Shown piece by piece: positions 8,138 through 16,251 of a DNA stretch of 64,000 nucleotides (positions are counted from its first letter, which is position 1; each line of letters begins with the position of its first letter). The notes beneath the pieces are model-generated. The model was not told the DNA's origin. It saw only the letters and a program-made list of their open reading frames with translations, and ran no database searches. The translations under genes and the position numbers were made by a program. Source of the stretch: an uncultured Opitutales bacterium (lineage in GTDB: Bacteria; Verrucomicrobiota; Verrucomicrobiia; Opitutales; Intestinicryptomonadaceae); the NCBI GenBank assembly GCA_944389195.1, contig CALXLM010000025.1, forward strand, positions 1 through 64,000, given 5' to 3'.

Positions 8138-8893
8138 ATGTCTGAACAAAAAGAAGATAATATGCTTCAAAAAGAAGCAAAAATGATGAAACTTGAAAAT
8201 CTAATCCGCGAAAGGGAGGGAATTTCCAAGGTGGAATTTCCGGTTCCCGTCAAGGAGCTATTGCAGCGTTATGAAGCCCTTTATACGGGCGCCATCAACG
8301 ACGTTATGCGGGAGTTTTGCATGCTTAACCAAGCTCTGCCTCACCGCATAATACCCCTCCGGCCTGAACGCACGGTTGCGGGGGTCGCTTTCACCGTAAA
8401 GAGCGCCCCCAATGTAAAAATTACAGGCGAAATGACTTTCCGCAGCGAAATGCTCGACGCCATGCATGAAGACGCGTTTGTGGTGTGGGATACGAGCCTC
8501 GACGAGGAAGCCACGCTTTGGGGCGGTGTTATGACCGCCACAGCTGTGGGCAAGAAAGTGCGCGCCGCATGCATCGACGGCGGAATACGCGACACGCACC
8601 AGATACTGGAAAAGGATTTTCCGGTGTTTTACAGGTACAGGATTTCCAACGGAAGCCTTGGGCGCTGCCTTATCACGCACTATCAGATTCCGATAAAAAT
8701 CGGGAATGTCACAATCAAGCCCGGAGACATTATAATGGGCGACATTGACGGCGTTCTCTGCGTTCCCCGCGAGATTGCCTGGGACGTTCTCGTGCGCGCC
8801 GAAGAGATCCGCGAAAATGAAAAGAAGATTTTTTCGTGGGTCAACGCTGGTGAATCGATAGATTCCATAACCAAAAAGGGAGGCTATTTCTAA
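8138..8893 (+). CDS. RraA-like aldolase / decarboxylase family protein
   Basis: A 251-residue protein of the RraA / 4-hydroxy-4-methyl-2-oxoglutarate aldolase family, once annotated as dimethylmenaquinone methyltransferase. The family core is present: Gly129-Gly130 and then ACIDGGIRDT at 144-153, with Asp147, Arg151 and Asp152 matching the metal and substrate site. Catalytic members split 2-keto acids by metal-assisted retro-aldol cleavage or decarboxylate oxaloacetate. The likely role here is the last, carbon-splitting step of the pathway. The start is uncertain: ATGs at 8138, 8162 and 8183 are all possible and none has a strong ribosome site. Confidence 0.82.
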   Translation: MSEQKEDNMLQKEAKMMKLENLIREREGISKVEFPVPVKELLQRYEALYTGAINDVMREFCMLNQALPHRIIPLRPERTVAGVAFTVKSAPNVKITGEMTFRSEMLDAMHEDAFVVWDTSLDEEATLWGGVMTATAVGKKVRAACIDGGIRDTHQILEKDFPVFYRYRISNGSLGRCLITHYQIPIKIGNVTIKPGDIIMGDIDGVLCVPREIAWDVLVRAEEIRENEKKIFSWVNAGESIDSITKKGGYF

Positions 8894-8925
8894 ACGGCAG
8901 CCGCGCTGCCTAACATGGGACGGAA

Positions 8926-10248
8926 ATGAAAATCGATCCATCATCATTGAAAATAACGGATATGCGCTTTGCCGACATCGACGGAGCGCCGAAACGTTGC
9001 ACTCTAATAAAGCTCTATACAAACCAGGGGCTTGTCGGATACGGAGAAGTGAGGGACGCATCGAGCAGGACTTATGCGGCCATGCTCAAGAGCCGGATAC
9101 TCGGGGAGAATCCGTGCAACGTCGAAAAAATATTCAACCGCATAAAGCAGTTCGGAGGCGATTCGCGCCAGGCGGGCGGCGTGTGCGGCATAGAGGTGGC
9201 GTTGTGGGATTTGGCGGGAAAGGCCTGGGGAGTTCCCGTATGGCAGCTCCTCGGCGGGAAATACCGCGATAAGATCCGCATATATTGCGATACCGACAGC
9301 GAAGGCGGCGGCAGGGACATGGGGAAAGCACTTAAAGAGCGAGTCGCCCAGGGGTACACCTTCCTCAAGATGGACTTGGGAATTGAGCTTCTAATGGACG
9401 TTCCCGGTGCGTTGTCTGCTCCGCTCGGATTCCTCGAGAAGATGCGCGAGTACAAAAAGACAGTGTTCACCACGCCGCACGGTTCGATAGACCCCCGCGC
9501 GATGCGAGGAGAGGCGTACGATTTGTTTAACACCGCCCACCCCTTTACAGGCATACACATCACTGAAAAGGGGCTCGACTATTTAGAGCAATACATGGCA
9601 GATTGCCGAGCGGAGGTCGGGTACGAAATTCCGCTGGCGATAGACCATTTGGGACATATCCCGTTGGAGGATTGCATAAAGCTCGGCAGAAGGCTTGAAA
9701 AATACAATCTTTCCTGGATGGAAGATCCCGTTCCGTGGCAGTATACCGACCAGTATGTAAGGCTGGCCAACGCCACGACGACGCCGATAGGCACGGGGGA
9801 AGACATCTATCTGAAAGAGGGATTTATGCCGTTATTAAAGTCGGGCGCTCTTGCCGTCGTACACCCCGACATACTCACAGCGGGTGGAATTCTCGAAACG
9901 AAAAAAATCGGAGACCTCGCAGAGGAATACCATACTGCGATGGCGATTCATATGGCCGAAAGTCCGATAGCCTGCATGGGCGCGGTCCACGTTGCGGCCG
10001 CCACGCGCAACTTTACGGCCCTTGAAGTCCATTCGGTCGATGTTCCGTGGTGGGATAGCCTTGTAAACGGGCTTCCGAAGCCGCTTGTCAAAAACGGCTA
10101 TATTGACGTTCCGACGTCTCCGGGATTAGGCATAGAGTCGCTTAACGAGAATCTTATAAAGGAAAAGCTCCACGAGGACTTTCCTGAGGCCTGGGGGGAC
10201 ACCTCCCAATGGGACAAGGAGTGGTCTAACGATAGGCGCTGGTCCTAA
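8926..10248 (+). CDS. Mandelate racemase / muconate lactonizing enzyme family sugar-acid dehydratase
   Basis: A 440-residue enolase-superfamily enzyme. The N-terminal capping domain leads into a barrel with a likely catalytic Lys148 (in FLKMD) and metal ligands Asp240 (in AIDHLGH), Glu266 (in MEDP) and Glu292 (in GTGED); His342 follows in AIHMAES. Asp followed directly by His differs from the usual KxK racemases, and the stretch between Lys148 and Asp240 is about 45 residues longer than usual. These enzymes commonly dehydrate aldonic or uronic acids to 2-keto-3-deoxy acids. It is the last gene of the locus, followed by a strong terminator. Confidence 0.85.
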   Translation: MKIDPSSLKITDMRFADIDGAPKRCTLIKLYTNQGLVGYGEVRDASSRTYAAMLKSRILGENPCNVEKIFNRIKQFGGDSRQAGGVCGIEVALWDLAGKAWGVPVWQLLGGKYRDKIRIYCDTDSEGGGRDMGKALKERVAQGYTFLKMDLGIELLMDVPGALSAPLGFLEKMREYKKTVFTTPHGSIDPRAMRGEAYDLFNTAHPFTGIHITEKGLDYLEQYMADCRAEVGYEIPLAIDHLGHIPLEDCIKLGRRLEKYNLSWMEDPVPWQYTDQYVRLANATTTPIGTGEDIYLKEGFMPLLKSGALAVVHPDILTAGGILETKKIGDLAEEYHTAMAIHMAESPIACMGAVHVAAATRNFTALEVHSVDVPWWDSLVNGLPKPLVKNGYIDVPTSPGLGIESLNENLIKEKLHEDFPEAWGDTSQWDKEWSNDRRWS

Positions 10249-10303
10249 CGTGAAATGGGGGCGCGTTTGGGGATTCTTTTGCCGAAAGCGTTTTGCCTGG
10301 CGC

Positions 10304-10337
10304 AAAAAAACCCGCTCCGAATTAGGAGCGGGTTTTT
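10304..10337. terminator. Bidirectional rho-independent terminator
   Basis: CCCGCTCC and GGAGCGGG flank a six-base loop, with seven A before and five T after. It serves the plus-strand catabolic locus and the minus-strand gene run that ends at 10340. Confidence 0.9.
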
Positions 10338-10339
10338 GC

Positions 10340-11179
10340 TTATTCGACGATTTTTATTTCAAATTTCAGCTCTTTTTTAAACAGCTTGTGCAGAATGGAC
10401 AATACAGATAAAAACGCCATTAAATACGTCGGATTATCCGCCTTATTGTAGGCCCAGTTTAGTTTTTTTTGGCTCAAGCCGGCGGGGAAAATCCGGAATA
10501 GGGCGCGCGCGAACTTCATCAAATCGGCGTCGTATTTGTTGCAAAGCGAGCCGCAGTTGGGCGCGGACAAATCCTGGTGTTCTTTTGCCCAATCGATACG
10601 GGCTTTTATGGGGTCGGAATTGAATTCCGCGCCGGGCAGTTTAAACACGGCCGAAAATATGAACGCGCCGTCCGATAGTTCGGTCTTTCTATAAGAATGC
10701 GAGATATCCCGGGCGCTTTTTTCAAAAACTTTCCCTCCGCGCATGAATCTTACAGATTCGACAAAATCGAAAATAGCCCTTCCGTCAAGCGGCCCGGACC
10801 CCGCGTTCATGGCGAGCGCTCCGCCTATTTCGCAGGGAGCGCTCGCAAGGTAATAGCATGCGTCGCGCCGTTCGGCGAAGGCCCGTTTTAAAAAATCCAT
10901 CATTCTAACAGACGACGACACGAGAAATCTGTCGCTTCCGATATATTCGATTTTCTTTTCGAGCGCGTTTTTGAGAACGAAGGCTTTTATATCGGAGTTT
11001 TTAAAAAATACGTTTGAACCGCCTCCGAGAACAAACGGCGAAAGTCCGTTGCGTTCCGCAAATTCGAATGCTTCGGCGGCTTCGTTTTCCGAGCGGATGT
11101 CGGCATAGTATTTTGCGCTGTTCAATGTTCTGAAGCAGCTTAGGGTTTTGCCGCGGTATTTCTTTATTTCGAGAGGCAT
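10340..11179 (-). CDS. murB: Divergent MurB-like UDP-N-acetylenolpyruvoylglucosamine reductase
   Basis: A 279-residue protein with the MurB fold order. The FAD loop reads LGGGSNVFF (51-59), the second loop APCEIGGALAMNAG (usually GIPGTVGGAVAMNAG), and SYRKTEL follows. The C-terminal domain is weakly conserved: the usual GSxFKNP with its catalytic Ser reads GSLCNK, and the usual HxNFIVN reads KLNWAYN, although a late Glu (FEIKIVE) remains. The product reduces the enolpyruvyl group in peptidoglycan precursor synthesis if active. It begins one base after purN ends. Either a divergent housekeeping MurB or a specialised paralogue is possible. Confidence 0.72.
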   Translation of the reverse strand: MPLEIKKYRGKTLSCFRTLNSAKYYADIRSENEAAEAFEFAERNGLSPFVLGGGSNVFFKNSDIKAFVLKNALEKKIEYIGSDRFLVSSSVRMMDFLKRAFAERRDACYYLASAPCEIGGALAMNAGSGPLDGRAIFDFVESVRFMRGGKVFEKSARDISHSYRKTELSDGAFIFSAVFKLPGAEFNSDPIKARIDWAKEHQDLSAPNCGSLCNKYDADLMKFARALFRIFPAGLSQKKLNWAYNKADNPTYLMAFLSVLSILHKLFKKELKFEIKIVE

Positions 11180-11180
11180 T

Positions 11181-11777
11181 TTATGCGTCGCCGATTTTTA
11201 TTTTGCCCTCGGATATGTCTGCGATGACTTGCGGCAGAAGCTTGTGTTCGGCTTCGTGCACCAATTTTTCGAGATTCTCCAAAGAGCAGTTTTCAGGAAT
11301 TTCCACGGCCGATTGCGCTATTATTTTTCCGCCGTCGAGAGAATTGTCAGCAAAGTGCACCGTGCATCCGCACACTTTCACGCCGGAGTCGTAGGCCTGT
11401 TTTATCGCATTTTTCCCTTTGAACGACGGTAATAGGCTGGGATGAAGGTTTATAATGCGGTTCTTAAACGCTTCTATAAATTCCGGCGGAAGTATTCTCA
11501 TGAACCCGGCGAGGACTACGAGTTCGGCTTTTGCGCTGTTTAATGCGGATATGTATTCCGAAACGCTTTCTCGGCAAAAGCCCTTGGAGCCGTCTTTTTG
11601 CGCGCCGATAAACGCGCAGGGTATTCCGAATTTCCGCGCCACTTCAAGCGCGGGCGCTTGGGGATTGTCGCTTATGAGGCATACAGGGCGCGCGTTTGCC
11701 AGCGCGCCATCCCGCGCGCGCTTAAATACGGCTTCGGCATTTGACCCCCTGCCGCTTGCGAGTATTGCGACGTTCAT
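11181..11777 (-). CDS. purN: Phosphoribosylglycinamide formyltransferase (PurN)
   Basis: A 198-residue protein of normal length. The phosphate loop GRGSNAEA (9-16) and the catalytic triad Asn110, His112 (in NLHPSLLP) and Asp148 (in DNSLDGG) are intact. It transfers the formyl group from 10-formyl-tetrahydrofolate to GAR in purine synthesis. Its ATG overlaps the stop of the upstream membrane-anchored protein by one base, and murB follows after one base. Confidence 0.95.
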   Translation of the reverse strand: MNVAILASGRGSNAEAVFKRARDGALANARPVCLISDNPQAPALEVARKFGIPCAFIGAQKDGSKGFCRESVSEYISALNSAKAELVVLAGFMRILPPEFIEAFKNRIINLHPSLLPSFKGKNAIKQAYDSGVKVCGCTVHFADNSLDGGKIIAQSAVEIPENCSLENLEKLVHEAEHKLLPQVIADISEGKIKIGDA

Positions 11778-12514
11778 TACATTATGTCGTTGGACAGTAT
11801 TCCGAGACTGTTGGATATAAACGGTGCGTTGGCTTTTTCAAAAGACTCCCTTATTTCTTTGAGCGCCTTTGGAAAATCCGAAATATCCGTAAGCCTGAAA
11901 GAGTAGTTCATGTTCATCTTCCATGTTATTTTGTCGTTAGATGCGCTGGTCGAATAGTCGGTGTAGTAGGCGTTCTTAATTTTTAAATCCAAAAGCTTGA
12001 GAGTCGGCTTTCCGCTGTCTTCGCTGGCCGACGTGATTTTTAGAATATTTACGATAAACTCCGGAAGGTTGCTTGCCGAGTTGTTGAGCCTTACGCAGTT
12101 GAGAAGCGAAATGTCTGCGGAGATCGCCGACAGCTTGAACTGTCCCTTCAGCAAATCTGACGGTGAAAGTATCATGGCGATTTTTTCCGCAATAAGGAAA
12201 ATGTCAACATCTGAGCCGGAGGCGTTTTTGTTTTTTTGTTCGCGGGCGTCGTATATTTCCGGGTTTGTTATTCGCAATCCGGTTATTTCGCATTTTCCGG
12301 TAAACAGGTTTACATATATGTTTTGAGCGGAAACGTTAAACCCCGTGGAGGATTCAATATTGTTTTTTACAAGCGAAACCGCCCAAATGGAGAATATGAC
12401 AAATGAGAAGCCTGCTGCCAGCGCGCCTATGAGCAGTATGGACAATATGGACGAAACAAGGCACCCGAACGGCTCGTTTTTTATAAAAGTTAATATTTTA
12501 TGCAATAGGCTCAT
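11777..12514 (-). CDS. AsmA/DUF748-like membrane-anchored protein, unknown function
   Basis: A 245-residue protein. One membrane helix (about 22-48) anchors a soluble domain that would lie in the periplasm. The segment after the helix, with an INxxTGFNVSA-type turn and a run of alternating hydrophobic strands, recalls the N-terminal repeat of AsmA-like/DUF748 proteins, but this is a weak likeness. It heads a three-gene minus-strand operon with purN and murB and overlaps purN by one base. A link to envelope biogenesis is possible from fold and neighbour (murB) only. Confidence 0.6.
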   Translation of the reverse strand: MSLLHKILTFIKNEPFGCLVSSILSILLIGALAAGFSFVIFSIWAVSLVKNNIESSTGFNVSAQNIYVNLFTGKCEITGLRITNPEIYDAREQKNKNASGSDVDIFLIAEKIAMILSPSDLLKGQFKLSAISADISLLNCVRLNNSASNLPEFIVNILKITSASEDSGKPTLKLLDLKIKNAYYTDYSTSASNDKITWKMNMNYSFRLTDISDFPKALKEIRESFEKANAPFISNSLGILSNDIM

Positions 12515-12563
12515 TTTTTACAATCTTCCGATTCGTCGCGGAAAACGCAAACATAAATTTGCC

Positions 12564-12583
12564 AAAAAAAACGCGTTTCGCGC
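12564..12583 (-). terminator. Weak terminator after priA
   Basis: On the minus strand a short CGCG-AAA-CGCG hairpin is followed by eight T, about 60 bases past the priA stop. Confidence 0.4.
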
Positions 12584-12641
12584 CCCCGTCTGGGTGAAAA
12601 AAAACTTTCAGGCGCGTGTTAAAATGCGCTCTTTTGATCGG

Positions 12642-14873
12642 TCATAGGAGGGAAAGCGGGTCGACGTCAAGGGTATCCTCAACGTCTCCGTCAAAATTAA
12701 AGTCTTTTTTTAGTTCTGCGATTGCGCGCACGACGGGTTTTACGTTTTTGCAGAAATACCATATATGCCATCTGTAGTAGTCTTCGCTGCGTTCGAGCGG
12801 GGCGGGGGCGGGTCCCCTTATTTGGCATATATCACCGAATTTTTCTGTGGCTTTTTTTGCCCATTCCTCCGTATAAAATTCAAGTTTTTGTTCGCTGCGC
12901 GAACGGAATATGTGGCGCACGAGGCGCATGACCGGCGGGTATGAGTAATCGCGTCGGTTGGCAAGCTCCTCCTCGAGGAAGGACTCCATGTCGTCTCGTT
13001 TGGCGTATTGTATGGGAGCCGCCTCCGGCTGCATCGTTTGTATTACGACTTCGCCGTCTCCGTCTCCGCGTCCGGCGCGGCCTGCGACCTGAACGATAAG
13101 CTGGTATGTTTTTTCCCCCGACCGGAAATCGGGCATGTGCAAACTTATGTCGGCGTCGACTATCCCCACGAGCGTCACCCTCGGGAAGTCGAGCCCCTTG
13201 GCAATCATTTGCGTCCCGATGAGTATATCGAGTTTTCCCGTCCTGAAATCTCCGAGTATTTTGCGGTAGCTGTCCCTCCGCTTCATGGCGTCCCTGTCCA
13301 TGCGGGCAATACGCGCCGACGGAAATATCGCCGCGATAGCATCTTCGAGCTTTTGCGTTCCGTGTCCGCGCCATTTGGCCTTCGGAGAGCCGCATTTCTT
13401 GCACGCGTTCGGGGCGGGAGCGGTGTATCCGCAGATATGGCATTTTATTGTGCCTTCGCGTTTGTGCCATGTCATGCTTACCGAACAGTGGGGGCACACT
13501 TCGACATTCCCGCAGTCGGGGCATTTGAAAACTTTGGAATAACCGCGGCGGTTTAGAAAAAGTATCGTTTGTTCCCCTCTGTCGAGCCTCGATGCGATTT
13601 TTTCGCATAGAATGCGCGACAGGAGAGTTCCGGGTTTTTCCCTTCGCATGTCGGCAATATGCACAAGAGGCAGTTTGCAGTTGTCAACTCGGTTTGCGAT
13701 GCGGGAGACCGCGTATTTCCCGCGCGACACGTTGTACAGCGTTTCGAGCGAGGGCGTGGCAGAGCCGAGAACGCACACGGCGCCGCATAATTTCGCCCTC
13801 AACACAGCCGCGTCGCGCCCGTTATAGCGCGGATTTTTATCCTGCTTATATGCGCCGTCGTGCTCCTCGTCGACTATTATAAGCTTTACATTTTTCATCG
13901 GCGCGAATACGCAGCTGCGCGCGCCCACAACAACTTTCGCCTTTCCGGAGGCGAGGGCGCGCCATGCGTCGAACCTTTGCCCGTCGCTCAGGTTGCTGTG
14001 CCACACGACGAGTTCGTACGAGCCGAGCCTCGCGCGCAAACGCCCCACCGTCTGGGGCGTAAGCGCTATTTCCGGAACGAGAAAAATGCACGATCCGCCC
14101 TTGTCAAGAGTTTCACGCATTGCCCGCATGTAAACCTCTGTTTTCCCGGAACCGGTCACGCCGTAGATAAGGCGCGTCTTAAATGTTCCGGAATTCACAT
14201 CTTCCAAGACGGCATCTAATGCGCTTTGCTGTTCTGCGTTTAGTTTGTGCGGAGACGAAGGAGCCGCTTCCGCTTCGGCGAGTTCGTCGGCATACGCTTG
14301 TCGCATCACGAGGCGGTTTTGAACCGAAATGAGACCTTTTTTAGCAAGAGCCTCTATCGATTGCGACGACGCCCCCGTAATTTTTATGAGCGCGGATTTT
14401 AATATGGGTTCCGGATCCCCCGAAAGGTATTCGCACACTGCGGCCTGCATGGGGGCGCGCTTGCGCAAAGCCGCGGCGACGTCCGGAGGCACCGGGCCTA
14501 AGAGGGCAACTTCCGGAGCCTCCAACGCCGTTTTTCCCGCGCGGACGACCGCCGGTATCATGCTTTCGAGAACGCTCTGCATTCCGCAGCCGTAATAGTC
14601 GCGCATCCACGCCGCGAGTTTGAGGAGGTCGGGGGTCAGTGCGGGTTCGTCCTGCACTTTATGCAGTATTTTTTTCAGCTTGAATTTTTCAGGCTTAAAT
14701 TCGGACGCGTCGAAAAGTTTTGCGACTATGCCGCACGCGGATCCCCCCCTTAACGGTACGCGGACCATGCAGCCTTCGGATATGCCGAGTTCCACGGGCG
14801 CAAGATACGTAAGCTCGCGTTCGATTCCGCTAAATAGGACGACGGACGCCGCCGTGTTTTTTTCAAGGTTCAT
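12642..14873 (-). CDS. priA: Primosomal protein N' (PriA helicase)
   Basis: A 743-residue protein. Order: N-terminal DNA-fork-binding domain (about 1-110), winged helix, superfamily 2 helicase with Walker A GVTGSGKT (238-245) and box DEEH, then the zinc-binding cysteines (CPDCG, CPHC, CHICG, CKKCG) characteristic of PriA, and the second helicase lobe with QMIAKGLDFP and QVAGRAGR. It restarts stalled replication forks. Its start lies 11 bases inside the preceding secreted-protein gene, so it is the last gene of a long minus-strand run. Confidence 0.96.
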   Translation of the reverse strand: MNLEKNTAASVVLFSGIERELTYLAPVELGISEGCMVRVPLRGGSACGIVAKLFDASEFKPEKFKLKKILHKVQDEPALTPDLLKLAAWMRDYYGCGMQSVLESMIPAVVRAGKTALEAPEVALLGPVPPDVAAALRKRAPMQAAVCEYLSGDPEPILKSALIKITGASSQSIEALAKKGLISVQNRLVMRQAYADELAEAEAAPSSPHKLNAEQQSALDAVLEDVNSGTFKTRLIYGVTGSGKTEVYMRAMRETLDKGGSCIFLVPEIALTPQTVGRLRARLGSYELVVWHSNLSDGQRFDAWRALASGKAKVVVGARSCVFAPMKNVKLIIVDEEHDGAYKQDKNPRYNGRDAAVLRAKLCGAVCVLGSATPSLETLYNVSRGKYAVSRIANRVDNCKLPLVHIADMRREKPGTLLSRILCEKIASRLDRGEQTILFLNRRGYSKVFKCPDCGNVEVCPHCSVSMTWHKREGTIKCHICGYTAPAPNACKKCGSPKAKWRGHGTQKLEDAIAAIFPSARIARMDRDAMKRRDSYRKILGDFRTGKLDILIGTQMIAKGLDFPRVTLVGIVDADISLHMPDFRSGEKTYQLIVQVAGRAGRGDGDGEVVIQTMQPEAAPIQYAKRDDMESFLEEELANRRDYSYPPVMRLVRHIFRSRSEQKLEFYTEEWAKKATEKFGDICQIRGPAPAPLERSEDYYRWHIWYFCKNVKPVVRAIAELKKDFNFDGDVEDTLDVDPLSLL

Positions 14874-16251
14874 TTTTCGAGTTTATGGCGCGGTAAAAGT
14901 CGCCGTAATAATTTAGCGATTCTATATCGATGCGCGCCAAAATTTCTATTTTGCCGAGAGCTATGTCGGCCGTGACTACGGAATCGGCGATGTCTGCGCG
15001 TTTCTTGAGCCTTCCCCCAAGCAATGTTAATAGAGACCTTACGATGGATTTGTTGTTTACAACAACCACTATGTCCGAATCGTCCGATGCGTACTTTTTT
15101 AGGGGAAAACGTCTGTTTTGGCACTGCGATTTTATCCTGCCGGCAGCGTGTTCTAAAAGACTTTTGTCGGAGGCCGATATGCGGTATCCGTCAGCTTCTG
15201 CAGAGTAAATATTTTTCGCATTTCCCAAAGATGCAACGGCAACGGCGCATGCGCATCTGTCGGCTGTTAAGGCAGAGCTTTCTGCAGCATAATCAGCGGA
15301 AATACTATCCCCTGCGCTATGCGCCGCCGTTTTCTGATTTACGGAATTTGCAAGTTTCGTTTCTTCTGCTTTTAACGCGCTTACGCCCAAAATTTGCGGA
15401 GTTCGGGCAAAGTTTATGGAGGCCGCGAAAGTGCCGCGGCTTTTACAAAGAAGCGATTCGCATTCCGCCGCAATTTCAGGAGTGAGGAAACTTTTAAAAA
15501 TATCTTTTCCGATTGACTTTACGGTGTCGGGAAGAATGGATTTTAATATTATCGAGATTTCGGCGTCTTGGCTTATAAAAGCCGCTTCCGCCGAGTTTTT
15601 TTCGCGCCGTACGCCGTTTACGTTTTCGTATAAAGGGGAGCCTTTTTTCAGCCTTATCGTTGCCGATACAATTAGGTGCGACGCATCGTCGTCAAGCCGC
15701 GCCGACACGGACTCTATGTCGGGAACTGCGGCGGCAAACGCGCCCTTTGTGAATGTGTCGAATTGTTTTGCTGCCATTTCTACTTCGGCAATGGCGGTCG
15801 TCTTTTTTATCGCGGCTCCATGCGCGTATTCTATGAACATTCCGGCATCGACGCCTTCTGCATTTACGGGCAAAAATGAAAAGTCGCCCTTTGTATGGAC
15901 TTTCAATTTTTGCATTTGCAAGACTTCCGCAATTCTGGAATCGGGCTGCATTTTTATTCCGACTACGTAAACCGGTTTTTCGGAATCCGTGTTGAAGCCG
16001 CATACGACAGCGCAGTCGTTTGTGGAAATCCCTTTAAAATCTGGATATCCGAAGTTCATGAGGGCCAGCGATGCGCGCATTTCAAGTTGGGGGTCGGGAT
16101 ATATTTTTCTGAAGAGCTCCGCCAGTTTTGAGAAGAGAAACTTTGGCGCGCGCGTTCTCAGCACGAAATCCGCCTCGGGCGCAGGGGTGGGGGCGGCAAA
16201 GGCCGCATACGCCGCCGCGAACGCAATTAGTGTAAGGCACGCCCTTTTCAT
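14863..16251 (-). CDS. Secreted protein of unknown function
   Basis: A 462-residue protein. The start at 16251 is chosen because it gives a clean signal peptide (MKRACLTLIAF..., cleavage after AFA near 19) and overlaps the permease stop by four bases (ATGA). The mature part is a mix of alpha and beta segments without a motif I know; it is rich in Ala and Lys and keeps a low cysteine content. It sits between an oligopeptide permease and priA, overlapping priA by 11 bases. A periplasmic role is supported by the signal only. Confidence 0.6.
   Translation of the reverse strand: MKRACLTLIAFAAAYAAFAAPTPAPEADFVLRTRAPKFLFSKLAELFRKIYPDPQLEMRASLALMNFGYPDFKGISTNDCAVVCGFNTDSEKPVYVVGIKMQPDSRIAEVLQMQKLKVHTKGDFSFLPVNAEGVDAGMFIEYAHGAAIKKTTAIAEVEMAAKQFDTFTKGAFAAAVPDIESVSARLDDDASHLIVSATIRLKKGSPLYENVNGVRREKNSAEAAFISQDAEISIILKSILPDTVKSIGKDIFKSFLTPEIAAECESLLCKSRGTFAASINFARTPQILGVSALKAEETKLANSVNQKTAAHSAGDSISADYAAESSALTADRCACAVAVASLGNAKNIYSAEADGYRISASDKSLLEHAAGRIKSQCQNRRFPLKKYASDDSDIVVVVNNKSIVRSLLTLLGGRLKKRADIADSVVTADIALGKIEILARIDIESLNYYGDFYRAINSKNEP

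Noticed and set aside
12300-12313. GTAAAC-AG-GTTTAC, a dyad like the LacI operators
   Set aside because: It has a two-base centre instead of one, lies well inside a coding region on the other side of the terminator, and has no related gene near it.
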